Source: Bryum argenteum
Lineage: Eukaryota; Streptophyta; Bryopsida; Bryales; Bryaceae
Length of the DNA: 64,000 nucleotides
NCBI GenBank assembly: GCA_037043015.1
Contig: CM073322.1
Location: 24,952,364-25,016,363, forward strand
Direction of reading: 5' to 3'
Every line of letters begins with the position of its first letter. The stretch's first letter is position 1. A program made the translations under genes and the position numbers. This document shows positions 1 to 11,280 of this stretch, piece by piece. A model generated the notes under the pieces. The model had not been told where the DNA came from, did no database searches, and saw only the letters and a program-made list of their open reading frames with translations.

Positions 1-1629
1 CTAACATCACATATCAAATCCTCATTTTATATCAAACTTTAAATAATAATAAAAACTAAACATTCATAAACAACTATTATTTATAAATAAAGAACATACC
101 TTCACCAACAACGTATTCTTCAGTTTCTCCATGATTGCTTAGCGCAAATATAATATCTCGTATTTTATTTCGCTTATTTTGAACATCAGATACTAGAAAC
201 CAGTTTTTGGTAAGCTGCGGTAAATTTTTAACAAAATACTTATGCATTAGTATAAAACTGTAGAATAAAAATAATAATCAAAGTTGTTTTGCACTAATCA
301 CTGCTCTTAGTTACAGTACATACAATTATTTTAAAGTAATACAAAATGATATAAGTTGTGTTTAGTGTATGCTTACAAAATTTTCATATCCACAAGAATC
401 GTTCAACTTGAACTTCGAAGGTGCCGATTGAAGAAATAATTCAACATAATGGAGAAGAAATAATCCACAATCATAACCGTTTGTCTGCTGAGGCACCTAA
501 TATCATTACAGTTCAATGTATAAGCAGGTGTACAAATAATTACTCACAAGTATATACCATGTATTTTTATTTGAGTAATGTACAGTGTGCAACGTACCTC
601 AATATTTTCGTATTTTATGTTTGCAATTGCCTCCTGTAACAAATCACTTTCCAATGATTGTTGGCTTTGTAAGTAGTGAAAAATGAATCTGCAGTGTAAT
701 GTTCCATGCATTGGTTAGTTAAGAAGGAGTTTCAAACAAGTCAAAGACAATGTAGTATCTATGGCTTTAATATAAATAACCAATATCCAAATTAAATGAT
801 ATTCAATATACATACTTCCGAATTGGATCTTCTATGTCTGAAGTGTGTGAATTTCTGTAAGAATTCAAATGCAAGATGCATGTTTCACCAACATCGTTGT
901 TTCCTGCACAATTAGAGCACAATTTGAGAAAATGTATGAATTTAATCACTTCTATATATTTACATCATTCAAACTACTTTGATTTGAAGCACATTTGGAT
1001 TTGAATCGTAATTGAAACTTACCTCTACCGTTTCCAATGAGGCCAAGATGACTAATGATGATAAGACTCCAATGTTCACTACAAGAATAAATTACAAAAT
1101 TAGTTACAATAAAATTAAAAGATGTGAACATCAATTTCTTAAAGTAAGATAAGAATGTAAATTAAAAAGGTAAATTCTACAAAAAGTAAAAGGTTTTCAG
1201 AAATATGTACCTTTTATTAATTGGTATAAAAATATACTCTTTTTCGAGTAAATTTACTCCACGAGTCCATCTAGACAGAGATTCAAAAGTGGAATATCCT
1301 TGTACGACTTGCATGAGTTTGGTGAAGAAAAAGCAAGTGAAACAAAAAAATTTGTTCGGTGATGGAATCCTCACATGCAAATATCTACAAAAAATCGACA
1401 AAATTGTTAGTTTAACATCTGGTATGACTGTACGTGTCATTTCAATTACCATTAAAAAAAACTTACTGAAAAAAGAAAAAAAAAATTACCTAATATAGAA
1501 ATCAATTAGAATATCGTTTAGGTATACGCAGGGTTGCAACCTGTCAATATCTGCACCCCTAATGTCCATGCCATCACTATACATATAATTGTAATATGAT
1601 ACAACAACAGGATCAGATGTTGAAGCCAT
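1..1629 (-). CDS. Ulp1/SENP-type SUMO protease (C48), 3' part beyond the window
   Basis: Seven exons join in phase on the minus strand: 1490-1629, 1211-1384, 1023-1078, 816-903, 598-688, 377-496 and 100-214. Each is bounded by GT-AG, and bases 1-2 give the AG of a further acceptor, so the gene continues to the left. The 261 readable codons form a nearly complete Ulp1 domain: LNDILIDFYIR (about 36-46), FFFTKL and WTRGVN, then the catalytic HW (His107-Trp108), CILHLNS (132-138) and PQQTNGYDCG (185-194), with Gln187 as oxyanion residue and Cys193 as nucleophile. This family cleaves SUMO or related modifiers from proteins, usually in or near the nucleus. The layout (extra sequence between His and the third residue) resembles SENP6/7 or ULP2 enzymes more than Ulp1. 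Oddity: the expected catalytic Asp is Asn137. The start at 1629 is the likely Met, but an upstream exon cannot be excluded. The domain and exon phases are certain; host gene versus transposon cargo is open. Confidence 0.87.
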
Positions 1630-3122
1630 GGAGAAAAGAAGTGTTATATTAGAAGAAAATATTTGCAAATCTTTAAAATATGGAAGACGATAATATCAAA
1701 ACTCTCATAAATGGGGTACCTCAAAATCACCATTTACTTAATTGAATTCGAAAGTGCAAAATTCCCTATTAAAAATATGAAATGTACAAGTCTTGTAAGG
1801 AAAATAATGAAAGAAACTAGTCAATTTTACAATATCCTTGGCTATATTTATATCAACTATGTAATAATATAATCTATATCTATAATAAAATATAAAGTGG
1901 TAAACTTAAGTGAGTGTTATCATATGTAAAGTTGAGATTTTTAAATTCAAAGTAGATCAATTCATTATAGTTCAGTGAGTGTTATCATTGTTCAAGTAGC
2001 GCTTTTTAAACCAAAATAAATATATTCACTAAAGTCAAGTGAGTGTTATCATTGTGAAAGTTAAGCTCTTTACATCCAAAGAGGAATACCGTATAGGAAA
2101 ACATATCTTAACCCTTAACCCTTAACCCCTGTATGCCGGTAGTTTCAAAAAACGACATTTTGGATGAAAAACAAAAACATTGAAGACCCATATTTTCATC
2201 ATCAAATCTAATTTGTGTATTCAAGATCGCACCCTATAAAAGGAAGTATGACTTAATGGCAAGCATTGTAGTGAAGGCAACTTTTCCTTTTGGGATTCCA
2301 AACACAGGGCATATTTAACCATTCCAACCTAATTATACGAAATCAATTTTTTTTAATATAAATTTTTTACAAGAGTAAGATCATTAGATGCATCATAACT
2401 ACTTTCTAGTTATAAGTTTTTTTTATTAAATTAACTTTAATATTTGATTTGCAATGAGGTTTGTACAATGAAAAAATGGAAAAAATGTATGATTTCTGAG
2501 GATGTAGATCTCCCATACAAACCGTTAGATTTTTACTTTATTTTTTGGGATGGATTCCATTAGTAGTCTAGTTTTAGTGGTAGAATCCTTAACCTAATCA
2601 AAGACGTGTTGAACGTAGGTTATAAATTACAAGTAATTATTAAATAGTGAACTATGGCATTTTTTCTTTACTGTTAGCTTAATCTATATTAATTTTATCA
2701 CATATTTGGAACTACCAAAATTTATTGTAAGCATTTATTTATATGTGTTTTTTTTACTTATTTCATATTATTGGAAGTACCTTGTCCAGTGTAAGTAATG
2801 AAAATATGTAAGTTTTGGTATAAATATCAAATGTGAAAAAGGTACATTAATTTTAGGAACGGTTTTAACACGATAAAAGCAAGAAGGGTCAAAATATATA
2901 AATGTGATTTTATTATTAATTAGAGTAATATTTTATTTTCAATGAAATTAAAAGATACAATAAATGTGTATAAGTAAAAGTTGGTTCCAAAATGATTTAT
3001 ATATACAAGTATATTGATGTTTAAACTAATATGATTTTTTATTGAATCCTCATAAGTGAGAGTTACTATAGATCATTTTAATCTGTGTCTGAATATACTT
3101 TTGTTGGATTCTTTCCATTATT
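1630..3122. other. AT-rich spacer between divergent Ulp1 and Myb-like genes
   Basis: No coding exon is recognised. It should hold the promoters of both divergently read genes. It contains the 65-bp tandem repeat listed separately and a short run of TAACCC units near 2108-2128. Sequence around 2130-2400 resembles spacer elsewhere in the window (11100-11220 and 45600-45760), so part of it is probably a decayed TTAA-type element. Confidence 0.5.
1905..2095. repeat. Tandem repeat, about 65-bp unit, three copies
   Basis: The string TGAGTGTTATCAT begins at 1911, 1976 and 2040, so the period is 64-65 bp. The intervening sequence is also similar, for example the TTTTTAAA blocks. Confidence 0.8.
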
Positions 3123-4100
3123 ATGGATTACTTAGATACCATGAGTCTTGAGGGGGAGAGAGATATTAAATTAGAAGATGAAGCAGAGGAGTCTCAAGAA
3201 GAGGGAGGGAATACTCAAATTGAACCACACGTCAAAGGGAAAAAGAAAAGATTTATATGGAGTAAAGCCCAAGCACTCGCATTGATTGAGTTGAAAGAAG
3301 AGGAGTTCAAAGAAGAAAGTAAAGGTAAAAAGACATCTTTTAAGTCTAGAGAGTCCAAGTGGAAAAAAATTTTAAAATATCTGCAAGAAAAACCTTTATT
3401 TGGAAGTGCGGAACTTGATATGGATAAATTATGTCATAAATGGGATAATTTGATTAAGGATTTTAGAGCATACAAGAATTATATTGAGAAGACATCAGGA
3501 GGTGGTAATCCATGGGTGTTGAATAGAGAAGATCGGAAGAAAGCAAAACTACCCGCAACGATGGATCAAACAATGTACGACAATATGAATAGTTGGTTCG
3601 GAAAATCTGGAAAATTTATTGGTAATATACCAACGATTGATTCATTGATCAAAAAAGATGAAGATGCAACACGTGGTGGGATGGACGTAGAAGGCGCGCG
3701 TGAGGAAATTGAAGTAGAAGAAACTTCAAAAGATAGAGAGACGACTAGAAAAAGAAAAGCCCACAATGAAGGTTCCAGCGGGCGTCTCAAAAAGGTAGAT
3801 CGAGAAGTAGAAGACACTTTATACCAGTTAAAGGTAAGAGACCAACTCTTGAACGATAATCTTGCAGCACAATCAGATTTTCGGCAGACAATGCTTACAA
3901 CCGAAGAAAAAAGATATCAGGAGGAGTCACAAGCCCGTCAAAGCATGTTGGATCTGGAACGCAGACGTCTCACTCTTGATCAAGAAAGAAACAATCGACA
4001 CGGAGCGCAGCTAGATGATATCTTGACTGTTGTCAATAGTTTAGCACAATCGCTGGCTACAATTGCAAATTCCGTGAAAGAGAAACGTAGTGATGATTAA
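3123..4100 (+). CDS. Myb/SANT-like DNA-binding protein, PIF/Harbinger type
   Basis: Single uninterrupted frame of 325 codons, ATG at 3123 to TAA at 4100. An acidic N-terminus (about 1-35) precedes a basic KGKKKR patch. Then comes a trihelix/Myb-SANT-like domain, about 43-135, with the expected tryptophans (FIW, SKWKKI, CHKWDNL, NPW). A basic linker (KRK at about 205) follows, and the C-terminal third is a charged helical region likely to form a coiled coil. This architecture is typical of the second protein of PIF/Harbinger elements, which binds DNA and imports the transposase, but also of domesticated plant trihelix factors. No DDE transposase frame is visible in the window. The repeats at 4905-5068 look like a Harbinger-type terminus. 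It could instead be a host transcription factor; the intact frame suggests recent activity or selection. Confidence 0.75.
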   Translation: MDYLDTMSLEGERDIKLEDEAEESQEEGGNTQIEPHVKGKKKRFIWSKAQALALIELKEEEFKEESKGKKTSFKSRESKWKKILKYLQEKPLFGSAELDMDKLCHKWDNLIKDFRAYKNYIEKTSGGGNPWVLNREDRKKAKLPATMDQTMYDNMNSWFGKSGKFIGNIPTIDSLIKKDEDATRGGMDVEGAREEIEVEETSKDRETTRKRKAHNEGSSGRLKKVDREVEDTLYQLKVRDQLLNDNLAAQSDFRQTMLTTEEKRYQEESQARQSMLDLERRRLTLDQERNNRHGAQLDDILTVVNSLAQSLATIANSVKEKRSDD

Positions 4101-4904
4101 AAAAAAAATAGCATTTTAGATCTCATCTTAAGGATTATGTACTTGTCATTTTCAATGATCTCTAAAGGTTCAAGGATTGTGTTCATTTTTGTTTTTGAAT
4201 AAAGGGTTGTGATTTATTTTTTCTTAATTAATTCCAAGTACTCGAATTTCATCTAGTATGAACTTGTATATATCTCAAAGAGACATACATATGTCTTACT
4301 AACTCAATATAATCTAACCCCTAAACATTCCAAATGTTTTTTTGTACACTATGAATGAAGGGCCTTAACTTTGAAGAGCCATAACTTTGTCATTCAAATT
4401 TTGTTTTGAACCTTTTTGTACATTTTCAATTAAGGGCCTAAACTTTAAAAAAAATTCTTCAGCGCTAAATAATTAATTTTTTGAGGGCTAAATAATTTAT
4501 TTATTGAGGCCTAAGTGACAAGTTTTTTTAGGGCTAAATGACATATTTTTTGAGGAGTAAATAATAAGTTTTTGAGGGCTAATTATTAAATTTTTTGAGG
4601 GTTAAATAATAATAATTATTATTATTTTTTTATCTTAATACTCTAATTTGTGTTGAAATAGTCCAATATGTCTTGAAGTAATTTATATCAAAATAATGTA
4701 AATTGTGTCCAAACATTTGAACTTCTGTCAGTACTATGGAATAAGGCAAAGGAAAAAAATTGTGTCACAATTATCCAATTTATGTGAAATAATATTAAAT
4801 ACCTAATTTGTGTAAAAATAATTCAATAAGTTGAATGGAAAGAAAGAGGATGTGTTGATGAATTATGAAGTCTCATCCATTGCTTTATTTTCAACCGGAT
4901 TTCA
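4101..4904. other. AT-rich 3' flank of Myb-like gene
   Basis: No gene seen. The segment includes duplicated phrases of the type AAGGGCCTTAACTTTGAA / AAGGGCCTAAACTTTAAA at 4360-4452, and the short tandem repeat listed below. Confidence 0.5.
4455..4612. repeat. Degenerate tandem repeat, TTTTTGAGGGCTAAATAA unit
   Basis: About six imperfect copies of a 25-30 bp unit built on GAGGGCTAAATAAT. Spacing and spelling vary, so this is an old array. Confidence 0.7.
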
Positions 4905-5068
4905 TGTGCGGCCTACAGTTGAAAAACAATCCAAGTTCGGTTGAAAATCTTCAACTGGATTTTTTGAACTCAACTGCTAGTGCGGCCTACAGTTCAGTTG
5001 AAAACTTTCAACCAATAGTTGAAAAACTCAACTAGCTAACTTCAACTCAACTGGACTCCCAGTGCGGC
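4905..5068. mobile_element. Probable terminus of a Harbinger-like element with subterminal repeats
   Basis: AGTGCGGCCTACAGTT occurs at about 4968-4990, with near matches at 4907-4921 and at the end (CCCAGTGCGGCC, about 5056-5068). Between them are many CAACTGGA / AGTTGAAA words in both orientations. Read on the minus strand this is a terminus beginning GGCCGCACTGGGAGTCC. It lies 0.8 kb downstream of the Myb-like gene. The matching left terminus was not found and may lie outside the window. Confidence 0.5.
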
Positions 5069-5643
5069 CCCCCCCTATGTGTACTTCCACTTTGTTTTGC
5101 AAAAGCACTCTGCGCTTTTACCCTGGCCCTGCATCGACAGTGCAAAGTAAGCAAAAAGGACAAACTCAAGATAAATGCAACTTGCCTACAGATAGGAACA
5201 GTGGATCACAGCCATGACTCATGCATAGATCTAAGCAAGGGTCACGCTGCCAAGGCAGAATTGCTACACCGTCACTGGATCCATCCTTCCTCCCATCGAT
5301 CCCTTGCCCACTCTCCCAATCCAGCACGCTTTCTGCTTACAAAGAATCGGAGGGCGTACATGTTCTCCACGAGCTCCTTTTGCCAACTAATTTATCCTTT
5401 GTTGACACAGACACTGCTTTACTGTAGTCCTCCAGACTCGAAAAAGGCGTTACATCCGCAAATATTTATATGCTGCAATCAGAGAACACGGAGCAAGAGA
5501 AAGCGCTTCACTTTCTCATACAAATATCCAGAACTCCGCATAGAAAAGAAAAGCGTCTAGATAGTTTTGCATATCGTATCTCGCCATAGCCGATCGAGCA
5601 CTCTTGCAAACTCCCTCTCCGCTAGCCGATCGAGCTCTCTTGC
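5069..5643. other. Spacer or 5' leader upstream of the 5644 frame
   Basis: GC content rises here and resembles a transcribed leader (AGCCGATCGAGC... duplicated at 5586-5600 and 5622-5636). No convincing coding exon is recognised. The short frames lack codon structure. Confidence 0.4.
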
Positions 5644-6213
5644 AATGGATATGTTGTCGTTGTTCCCGCTTGAGTTTCTGGCCAGACACCCGCCTAGGAA
5701 GCACCCCGTTCGGAGCGCTCTGCAAGGGAAGGACGTTACGGTGGGGAAGAAGCTTCACAACTCTGTCGTGCTTAAGGAAGAAGATGAGGGCGTGAAGAAG
5801 GCTACCACGCCTACCACTGCTGCTGCCGTTCCGCTTGCGAGGAAGGGCATGCCTCAGCGAGCTTAGATTCTATCGGACACCCTTTTTTTGTTGGTAACTC
5901 TATAAATTTGTATATCTAGATTTCTGGGCGTCGTTACTGAACAAGGCCTTGGCTATGGCGGATCTGAACTACCACAACTGTAACTCGTATCAGGTACTTA
6001 CAATTCTCTCTTCAGTGAACTCTAAGACTCTGACTAGAGGATTTTGTCTGTTTTCTAGCCTGCATTGAGTTGTCCTAGTCCGTAGCAGTTGCCATGATTC
6101 TAGATCATGTGACGAAGGTTTGAATAGGTGTCGGTAGCAGAAGATGGAGAAATCTTCCGGAAGTTATGTGATGCTCTTTGTACTGACGGAGAAAATACAG
6201 TGGTTGCAGGTCT
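5644..6213 (+). CDS. Unidentified small gene or gene remnant
   Basis: An ATG at 5644 opens 74 codons (MDMLSLFPLEFLARHPPRKH... to TAG 5866), basic and without a known motif. Further on, two exon-like pieces join in phase: 5931-5995 (preceded by TCTAG, followed by GTACTT; includes ATG at 5954, MADLNYHNCNSYQ) and 6130-6210 (preceded by GAATAG, followed by GTCTGG), giving VSVAEDGEIFRKLC then DALCTDGENTVVAG. I cannot join the first frame to these without crossing its stop codon. Either the real start is the ATG at 5954, or the gene is broken. No family recognised. Confidence 0.35.
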
Positions 6214-7476
6214 GGTAGTGGTGCCTTAGTTCAAGTGGCAACGTGCTCTAATACTCTTCATAGTAGTCCGCCAAGTGTAATCGGTGGTTGTATAACAATG
6301 TACTTGTAGTTAGTGCTCTGTAAATATACTGATACTCTAGGCTGATTGCCACTATCAGCCTCGTTTTAGAGCTTGATGATCCGAATATAGTGTACGATTG
6401 ATAGGAAATGTCGATATACTTAAGGATTTGGTACGCAGATGCTACCTTCTCAGACTGCTGTCTTCACTTTCTCTTCGAAGTGGAGATCTTTCAATTTTAG
6501 ATAAAAGGGGCTTGTAAAATCTGGTGGAGTGAATATAAGTGGCTGGCAAAGTTTCTACAAAATTGGTTGAGTCGTTTTTGAGTATGCATCAAAATCTCCA
6601 CACGAAATTTGACCACATTACACACTGCAACTCAAATTTCATCAACTGCATATAATTATTTTTCAAATATGGATCGATGGTTTAGACACCTAGGCTGTAA
6701 GCTGGACGATTTCAGTGAGACTGGAAGAGTGTCGATGCAGTACCGACTGTTGATGCATTATCCAAAGAAATCCAACTTTTCAGCATTTAAAGCGTTCGAA
6801 ATCTGGCACTTTTACTAGGTAAATATCCTCCGAAGGACGTAGATTGCAAAAAGGGCGAGGATATCGATCTTTTGGCTTTTTCAAAAAGGTGCAGAAAGGG
6901 AAAGGATATCGATCTTTTGGCTCAAAACGTGTACCACTATTACGAATGATCAGTCACTCATTATCGTGTTTCTCAATTCTGATACACCATTCTGATATAA
7001 CTCACATGATTGTGTGAATTAAGGCCGATGTCGGAAGCACAAAACAGGAAAGTACATGTAGTTTACGATTCTGGGAAGCTGCATGTGAGGACGGTGAGTA
7101 AGGAGTCTGCAAGGAGCCAGAAATTGTGAGGGTACCTCTCAGCATTATTGCTGCAAGCTTTGGTTTCACGCGGTTGCAAAGTTGTAATTCGAAAAGTGAT
7201 GCGACTGTAAGGTGCAACTTCTATCTGTGGAAAAGTTACCATTCACATGTGTGTAAGTCCTTGTCGAAGATAAAGTTGAAGTAAACGAGATAGTTTGTAA
7301 TTGAGCCTAAATAAGGACCATCACCCGTGGGCGTCGTAACAGGAGGCCTTGGTTTATTGGTTCTAATGTGCTATGTTCTTGGAATACATTTGAATGCTAC
7401 TATTCCTGCAATTGAGTAACTTTGAAGGTTGAGAAAGACAAAACTTAACCAACTAGGAACAAGATAATGATATAAA
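6214..7476. other. No gene recognised; short direct duplication
   Basis: No coding exon seen. A phrase containing GGATATCGATCTTTTGGCT occurs at 6859-6878 and 6904-6922, a local duplication. Confidence 0.45.
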
Positions 7477-7477
7477 G

Positions 7478-8263
7478 GCCCGTTCGCACTTGGTCTTTGC
7501 AAAGAGCGTGGCTAAAAATTTAACACCCCCACAATTTGGGGAGGAATACCTTCTATTGAGGAAAGGTGTCATCAATGAGGCTCGTAAAGGTGTAATTTAT
7601 AGTGAGGGGATTACGTAATGGCCCCTCAAGTGGGACAATACATAAGACCACTCTTAAGAGAGGAAAATTTGAGAATCTTTCCAATATTGGTGCTCCCTTA
7701 ACCCTTAAACGCCCATGGGGTCTAAAACGGGCAGCCCAAAATTGGATCACAACATCTTTTGGACTTGGGCATCATAAATAGTGCACTTTTTGAACTTGGG
7801 CAGCATGAATGAACCAATCAATGATGAGCTTGCAACCTCCTACAAGGTTATGTACAACCCAAACCTACCTACCACAATCCTTTCAAAGCACAAAATCGTT
7901 CATACAAATTGTGATTTGAATTGTGAAATTTCACTTTTTGAATGCATCAGAAGACGGTGACCAGTTTGACATCAAAATATAAGAGAAATGTTGAGTACAG
8001 AGAGAGCTACAGGGAAGATTCTGTTGGAATCATGCCCCTCGGGCTTGCTTGGGCGTTTAAGGGTTAAGTATTGCCTACTATTGCTCAAAGCTCTTTTGTC
8101 CTCCTAAATGTTTGCTAATACCCTACTCTTTCTAGTGTGCCATGTGGACATCCATGTAGGATTGGTAATTACTAATGAATGTAGGTGGGAGCACACACTT
8201 TTTAATAGAGTTAAGACCCCCTCCTAAGACCTCCTCTAAGGCCCAAGTGCGAACACGCCTTAA
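7478..8263. mobile_element. Tourist/Harbinger-like MITE interrupted by a TTAA element
   Basis: The left end AGGCCCGTTCGCACTTGG (about 7478) is inverted at the right end as CCAAGTGCGAACACGCCT (about 8243-8263). TAA flanks both ends, the usual 3-bp target of Tourist elements. Inside it lies the complete TTAA-flanked element at 7698-8067, so this element is the older. A related left end (TTCCGACTTGGCC) occurs at 18247. Confidence 0.65.
7698..8067. mobile_element. TTAA-flanked MITE, family A, complete copy
   Basis: It begins TTAACCCTTAAACGCCC and ends GGGCGTTTAAGGGTTAA, a perfect 17-bp inverted terminus including the TTAA. Total length is 370 bp. The interior contains CCTACCTACCACAATCC and CATTGATGAGCTTGCAA-like words shared with copies at 18.3-20.7 kb and 23.9 kb. 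It has no coding capacity and must depend on a transposase encoded elsewhere. Confidence 0.85.
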
Positions 8264-9937
8264 GAAGCTTAAATACTAGGCGTTTGACAAACCAAAAACC
8301 TGTGGTAAAAGAGGTTATTTTATGACTTGGTTTTTTCATGCCTGAATGCAGGGTTGCACGGAGTGGTCGATTGTGAATGAACGTCCCTGTTCGCGTTCTT
8401 TCAGGAACACCCTTGTTGGACTGCGAATAAGTTGCCCCCTGGTTGTTCGGATCTTGAGCCTGCTCGTCTTGAACGTTGGCCATTTCCTGAAAGAGAGAAG
8501 AGAAGATGGACATGAGAAACCGTGGGATTATACGTTCTTTCAGGAAACAACGGTTTAATGACACTAGAATTAAGGATTCGTGTAGAAGATTGGAACACCA
8601 GATTCGGTGTTTGAAACGGCAGTTTGATCAATTCCGTGTTTGAAACGGCAGTTGGAACCATTACTCATTGTATGACTAAGACATAATTGACAATTCAAAA
8701 CAACTTTTCAAGAATGGAAGCAATGAAAACCTTTACATTAATGTTCTTACCCTTCCATGAATGGAAAACAACTAATAACTATGGAATATCAAGTACTTGG
8801 AAACCTGAACCTAAACTAAAGATTCTGTCTAAAAAATACAATGCACAATTTAAACAAAAATTTCTGATGATCCTCACGCCTTGAACGATGGCCATATTTG
8901 CAATTTTTTCTGCAAGCGGAACTACAAGAGCCTCAAGTTGAGATTTTAAAACTCACAATTTTCTTTCTCGTAAGCCAAAGACAATGTCAGCTAGGGTTTG
9001 TTGCGTCTCGATCTTGCAAATTGGTCAAGTTCTTGTTGTTTCCTGATTGACCACGTTAATTGGTCATGTTATAGAGACAACAAGGATGTACACGGTGAGA
9101 AGGTCGTGTCGCGTTTAAGACAAAATATACACATGTGCACATAAACAAAAAGCGAGAGAGCAAAACACCTCAATAGCAAAAAAACATCAACTTGAATGAA
9201 GTAGGGCTTGTGAGTCCCACCCTTGATTATTTGAAGACAATAGATCAACAAAAACAAACAACAGAGAGAAAAACTAGTTTCCGGTTACTGAATGCATCGT
9301 GAAATGCAAATTTTCCACTCATTAGAATCATTCATAGCCCCATGTTGAGAGAGAGAGGAAATCTAACCCTCATGCTATCAACGATCTGTCAAGCAACAAT
9401 TCATGTACCTAGAGGTGCACAATGCTTGCAAGAAGTGGTCAATCAAAACTTTGTTGCGTCCGCAATTCCGCATTGCACGAACAAGTTATGCAAGAGAGAT
9501 GGGAGGAGAGGCACAAGCAAGTTGTGTTGTGATGCTTGAATTATATAGGTAGGGAGAGAAAGACGGGAGGAGGGGCAAGGCAAGATGGGTGGTCGATGAG
9601 TGGATGCATTTGATTTCCATACATCATTGGTCAATGTGCGACTCGAGTCGACCAACCTTATAAAGTCAATAAAGCATATTCTTAAGTTATATTATAAGAA
9701 ATCAGAAAGAAGGCTCATTCATCTCCTATTTTTCTTGAATGTACTCAAATGATTGATATTTTTTTGTAATAATTATGAGGCCTTGCCTTATATGGTAAAA
9801 ACTTTTAGTATGGTAAAAACTTTTAGTGCTACTTCAAAGCCATCTCTTGAGATGAAACTAATTGCCTATCTTCCATCAAAAGCTTACATCTACTACTAAG
9901 AAGGAATTTAAAATTTGTGCTAAAACTTTTTACATAA
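8264..9937. other. Spacer with one possible orphan exon
   Basis: On the minus strand a good acceptor (TCTCTCTTTCAG) near 8491 precedes a frame starting EMANVQDEQAQDPNNQ and running to about 8340. No other exon, motif or family is recognised, so it is not called a gene. A duplicated word TGTTTGAAACGGCAGTT lies at 8608 and 8638. The rest is featureless except a 19-bp direct duplication at 9793-9830. Confidence 0.35.
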
Positions 9938-10335
9938 AACCCTAAACCAAGCGTTTTTTTAGTCTTCGAACTAAGAACTGCAATTTTTGACTACTTTGTG
10001 AAAGTTGAGGTATGATTCATCATTTTTTATTTAATTCGGTAATTCCAATTGCAAGATCCTCATAATGACTATTTGCACTAATACTTTAAGCTCATAACAT
10101 TTACCATTTCTAAGATCATAACGTTCATAGTCTAATCAAAAGTATTTTCCAATAGAACTTTGTCTTTATTGAGCTTCAACACTAAAATTTGTCGTAATGA
10201 ATTCCTTGTTTTGGGTTTTGACCTTGGAAATTCTTACACACACAATATTTGTAGTATATAAGAAACATCCAATAAAAATCTTAGACAAAAGTTGTAAATT
10301 TAATCATTTCATCGAGGTTGTTGAAACAACAAAAG
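9938..10335. mobile_element. Degenerate TTAA-type element, family D fragment
   Basis: It starts with AAACCCTAAACCAAGCG and tracks the left part and right part of the element at 47487-48087, including the GATCATAACGTTCA core and AATAAAAATCTTAGACAAAA near the other end. Ends are eroded and no flanking duplication is clear. Confidence 0.5.
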
Positions 10336-10434
10336 TCCATTACAAGTTGTTTGGGCCTTTAGAGGTAAATACCCTACATGTACTATAATTGGAGTATATT
10401 GGAGTATCTTTTTAAATACTATAAAACTCCCTTA

Positions 10435-11280
10435 TTAACCCCTAGACGTGTCAAATATCAAAACACCACATTGCGGATGACTGTCACAAAAATGCTATAT
10501 CGGATGTCATCCGTTGTGATCAACCCTTGATCCGTAGAACTTTCCAGAGTATGTTTATTAAGTATATTTTGTGAGTCTAAGTTTATGAAAGATTTTAGAA
10601 CCTTCCACTAGTTTGTAGAAGTTTTTATTAAATTTTGAAATTCTTTATGCATATAGTCTTGTACATACACGGAATTAGTTCAAATAAGCTAGTTCAGAAT
10701 TAGTTCTGAGATTGTACAATTCACCTAAATTCGGGAAGCTTCCGCTCCACCTTTCTTGATTCCGGAAGCCCCTCAAGCTTGAGAAAGGTCTTATTGTTAC
10801 TTTCAAGATCTTACTCCGGAAGCTTCCTCTAGCCTAGTATGTAGAGCCTTGGAGGTTATTATTCTTCACTCTCTTCAACACCAACTATACTTACTCTTTC
10901 AATTATCAATACTATTTTTTATTCTCTCACTTTGAATGTCATTTTGAATAAGTCTAGTGTGAGGAATTCCCTTACTTTTAGTCTATCTTGGGCTCCATTT
11001 TGAGGTTCCCCTCAATCTTGTCTTTGGTCTTACCCTTGAGTTCATGTCCGCAACAAGGATAGGCAAGAAACTTTGAAAAACTGTAACTTCTTGATCCAAA
11101 GTCCATTTTGGATGAAATAACTTAAGTAGGGTCCCTAATCATGTCTGATTTGTATGATAAAAATTGTAGACCCATACAATGAAGCGAAACCATTTAGGAG
11201 TTACCATATATATTTTATGAATAAACTGGAGCTTCCTCACCTCTTATGCCTTAAAAGGATAATGACATCTTGAGACATGT
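10435..11280. mobile_element. Probable decayed TTAA-type element, left end only
   Basis: TTAACCCCTAGACGTGTC at 10435 is a family-type end. Sequence at 11090-11220 (TTTTGGATGAAATAACTT, GTATGATAAAAATTG) matches 45640-45700, inside another candidate TTAA element. No right end was found. No gene in this stretch. Confidence 0.35.

Noticed and set aside
2105-2130. TAACCC-rich run resembling telomere repeat
   Set aside because: Only three units and not the plant TTTAGGG period; better explained as an end of a TTAA-type element.
8211-8564. Minus-strand frame with a good splice acceptor
   Set aside because: Only one exon could be suggested; no partner exon or family, and its left part runs into the end of the Tourist-like element.
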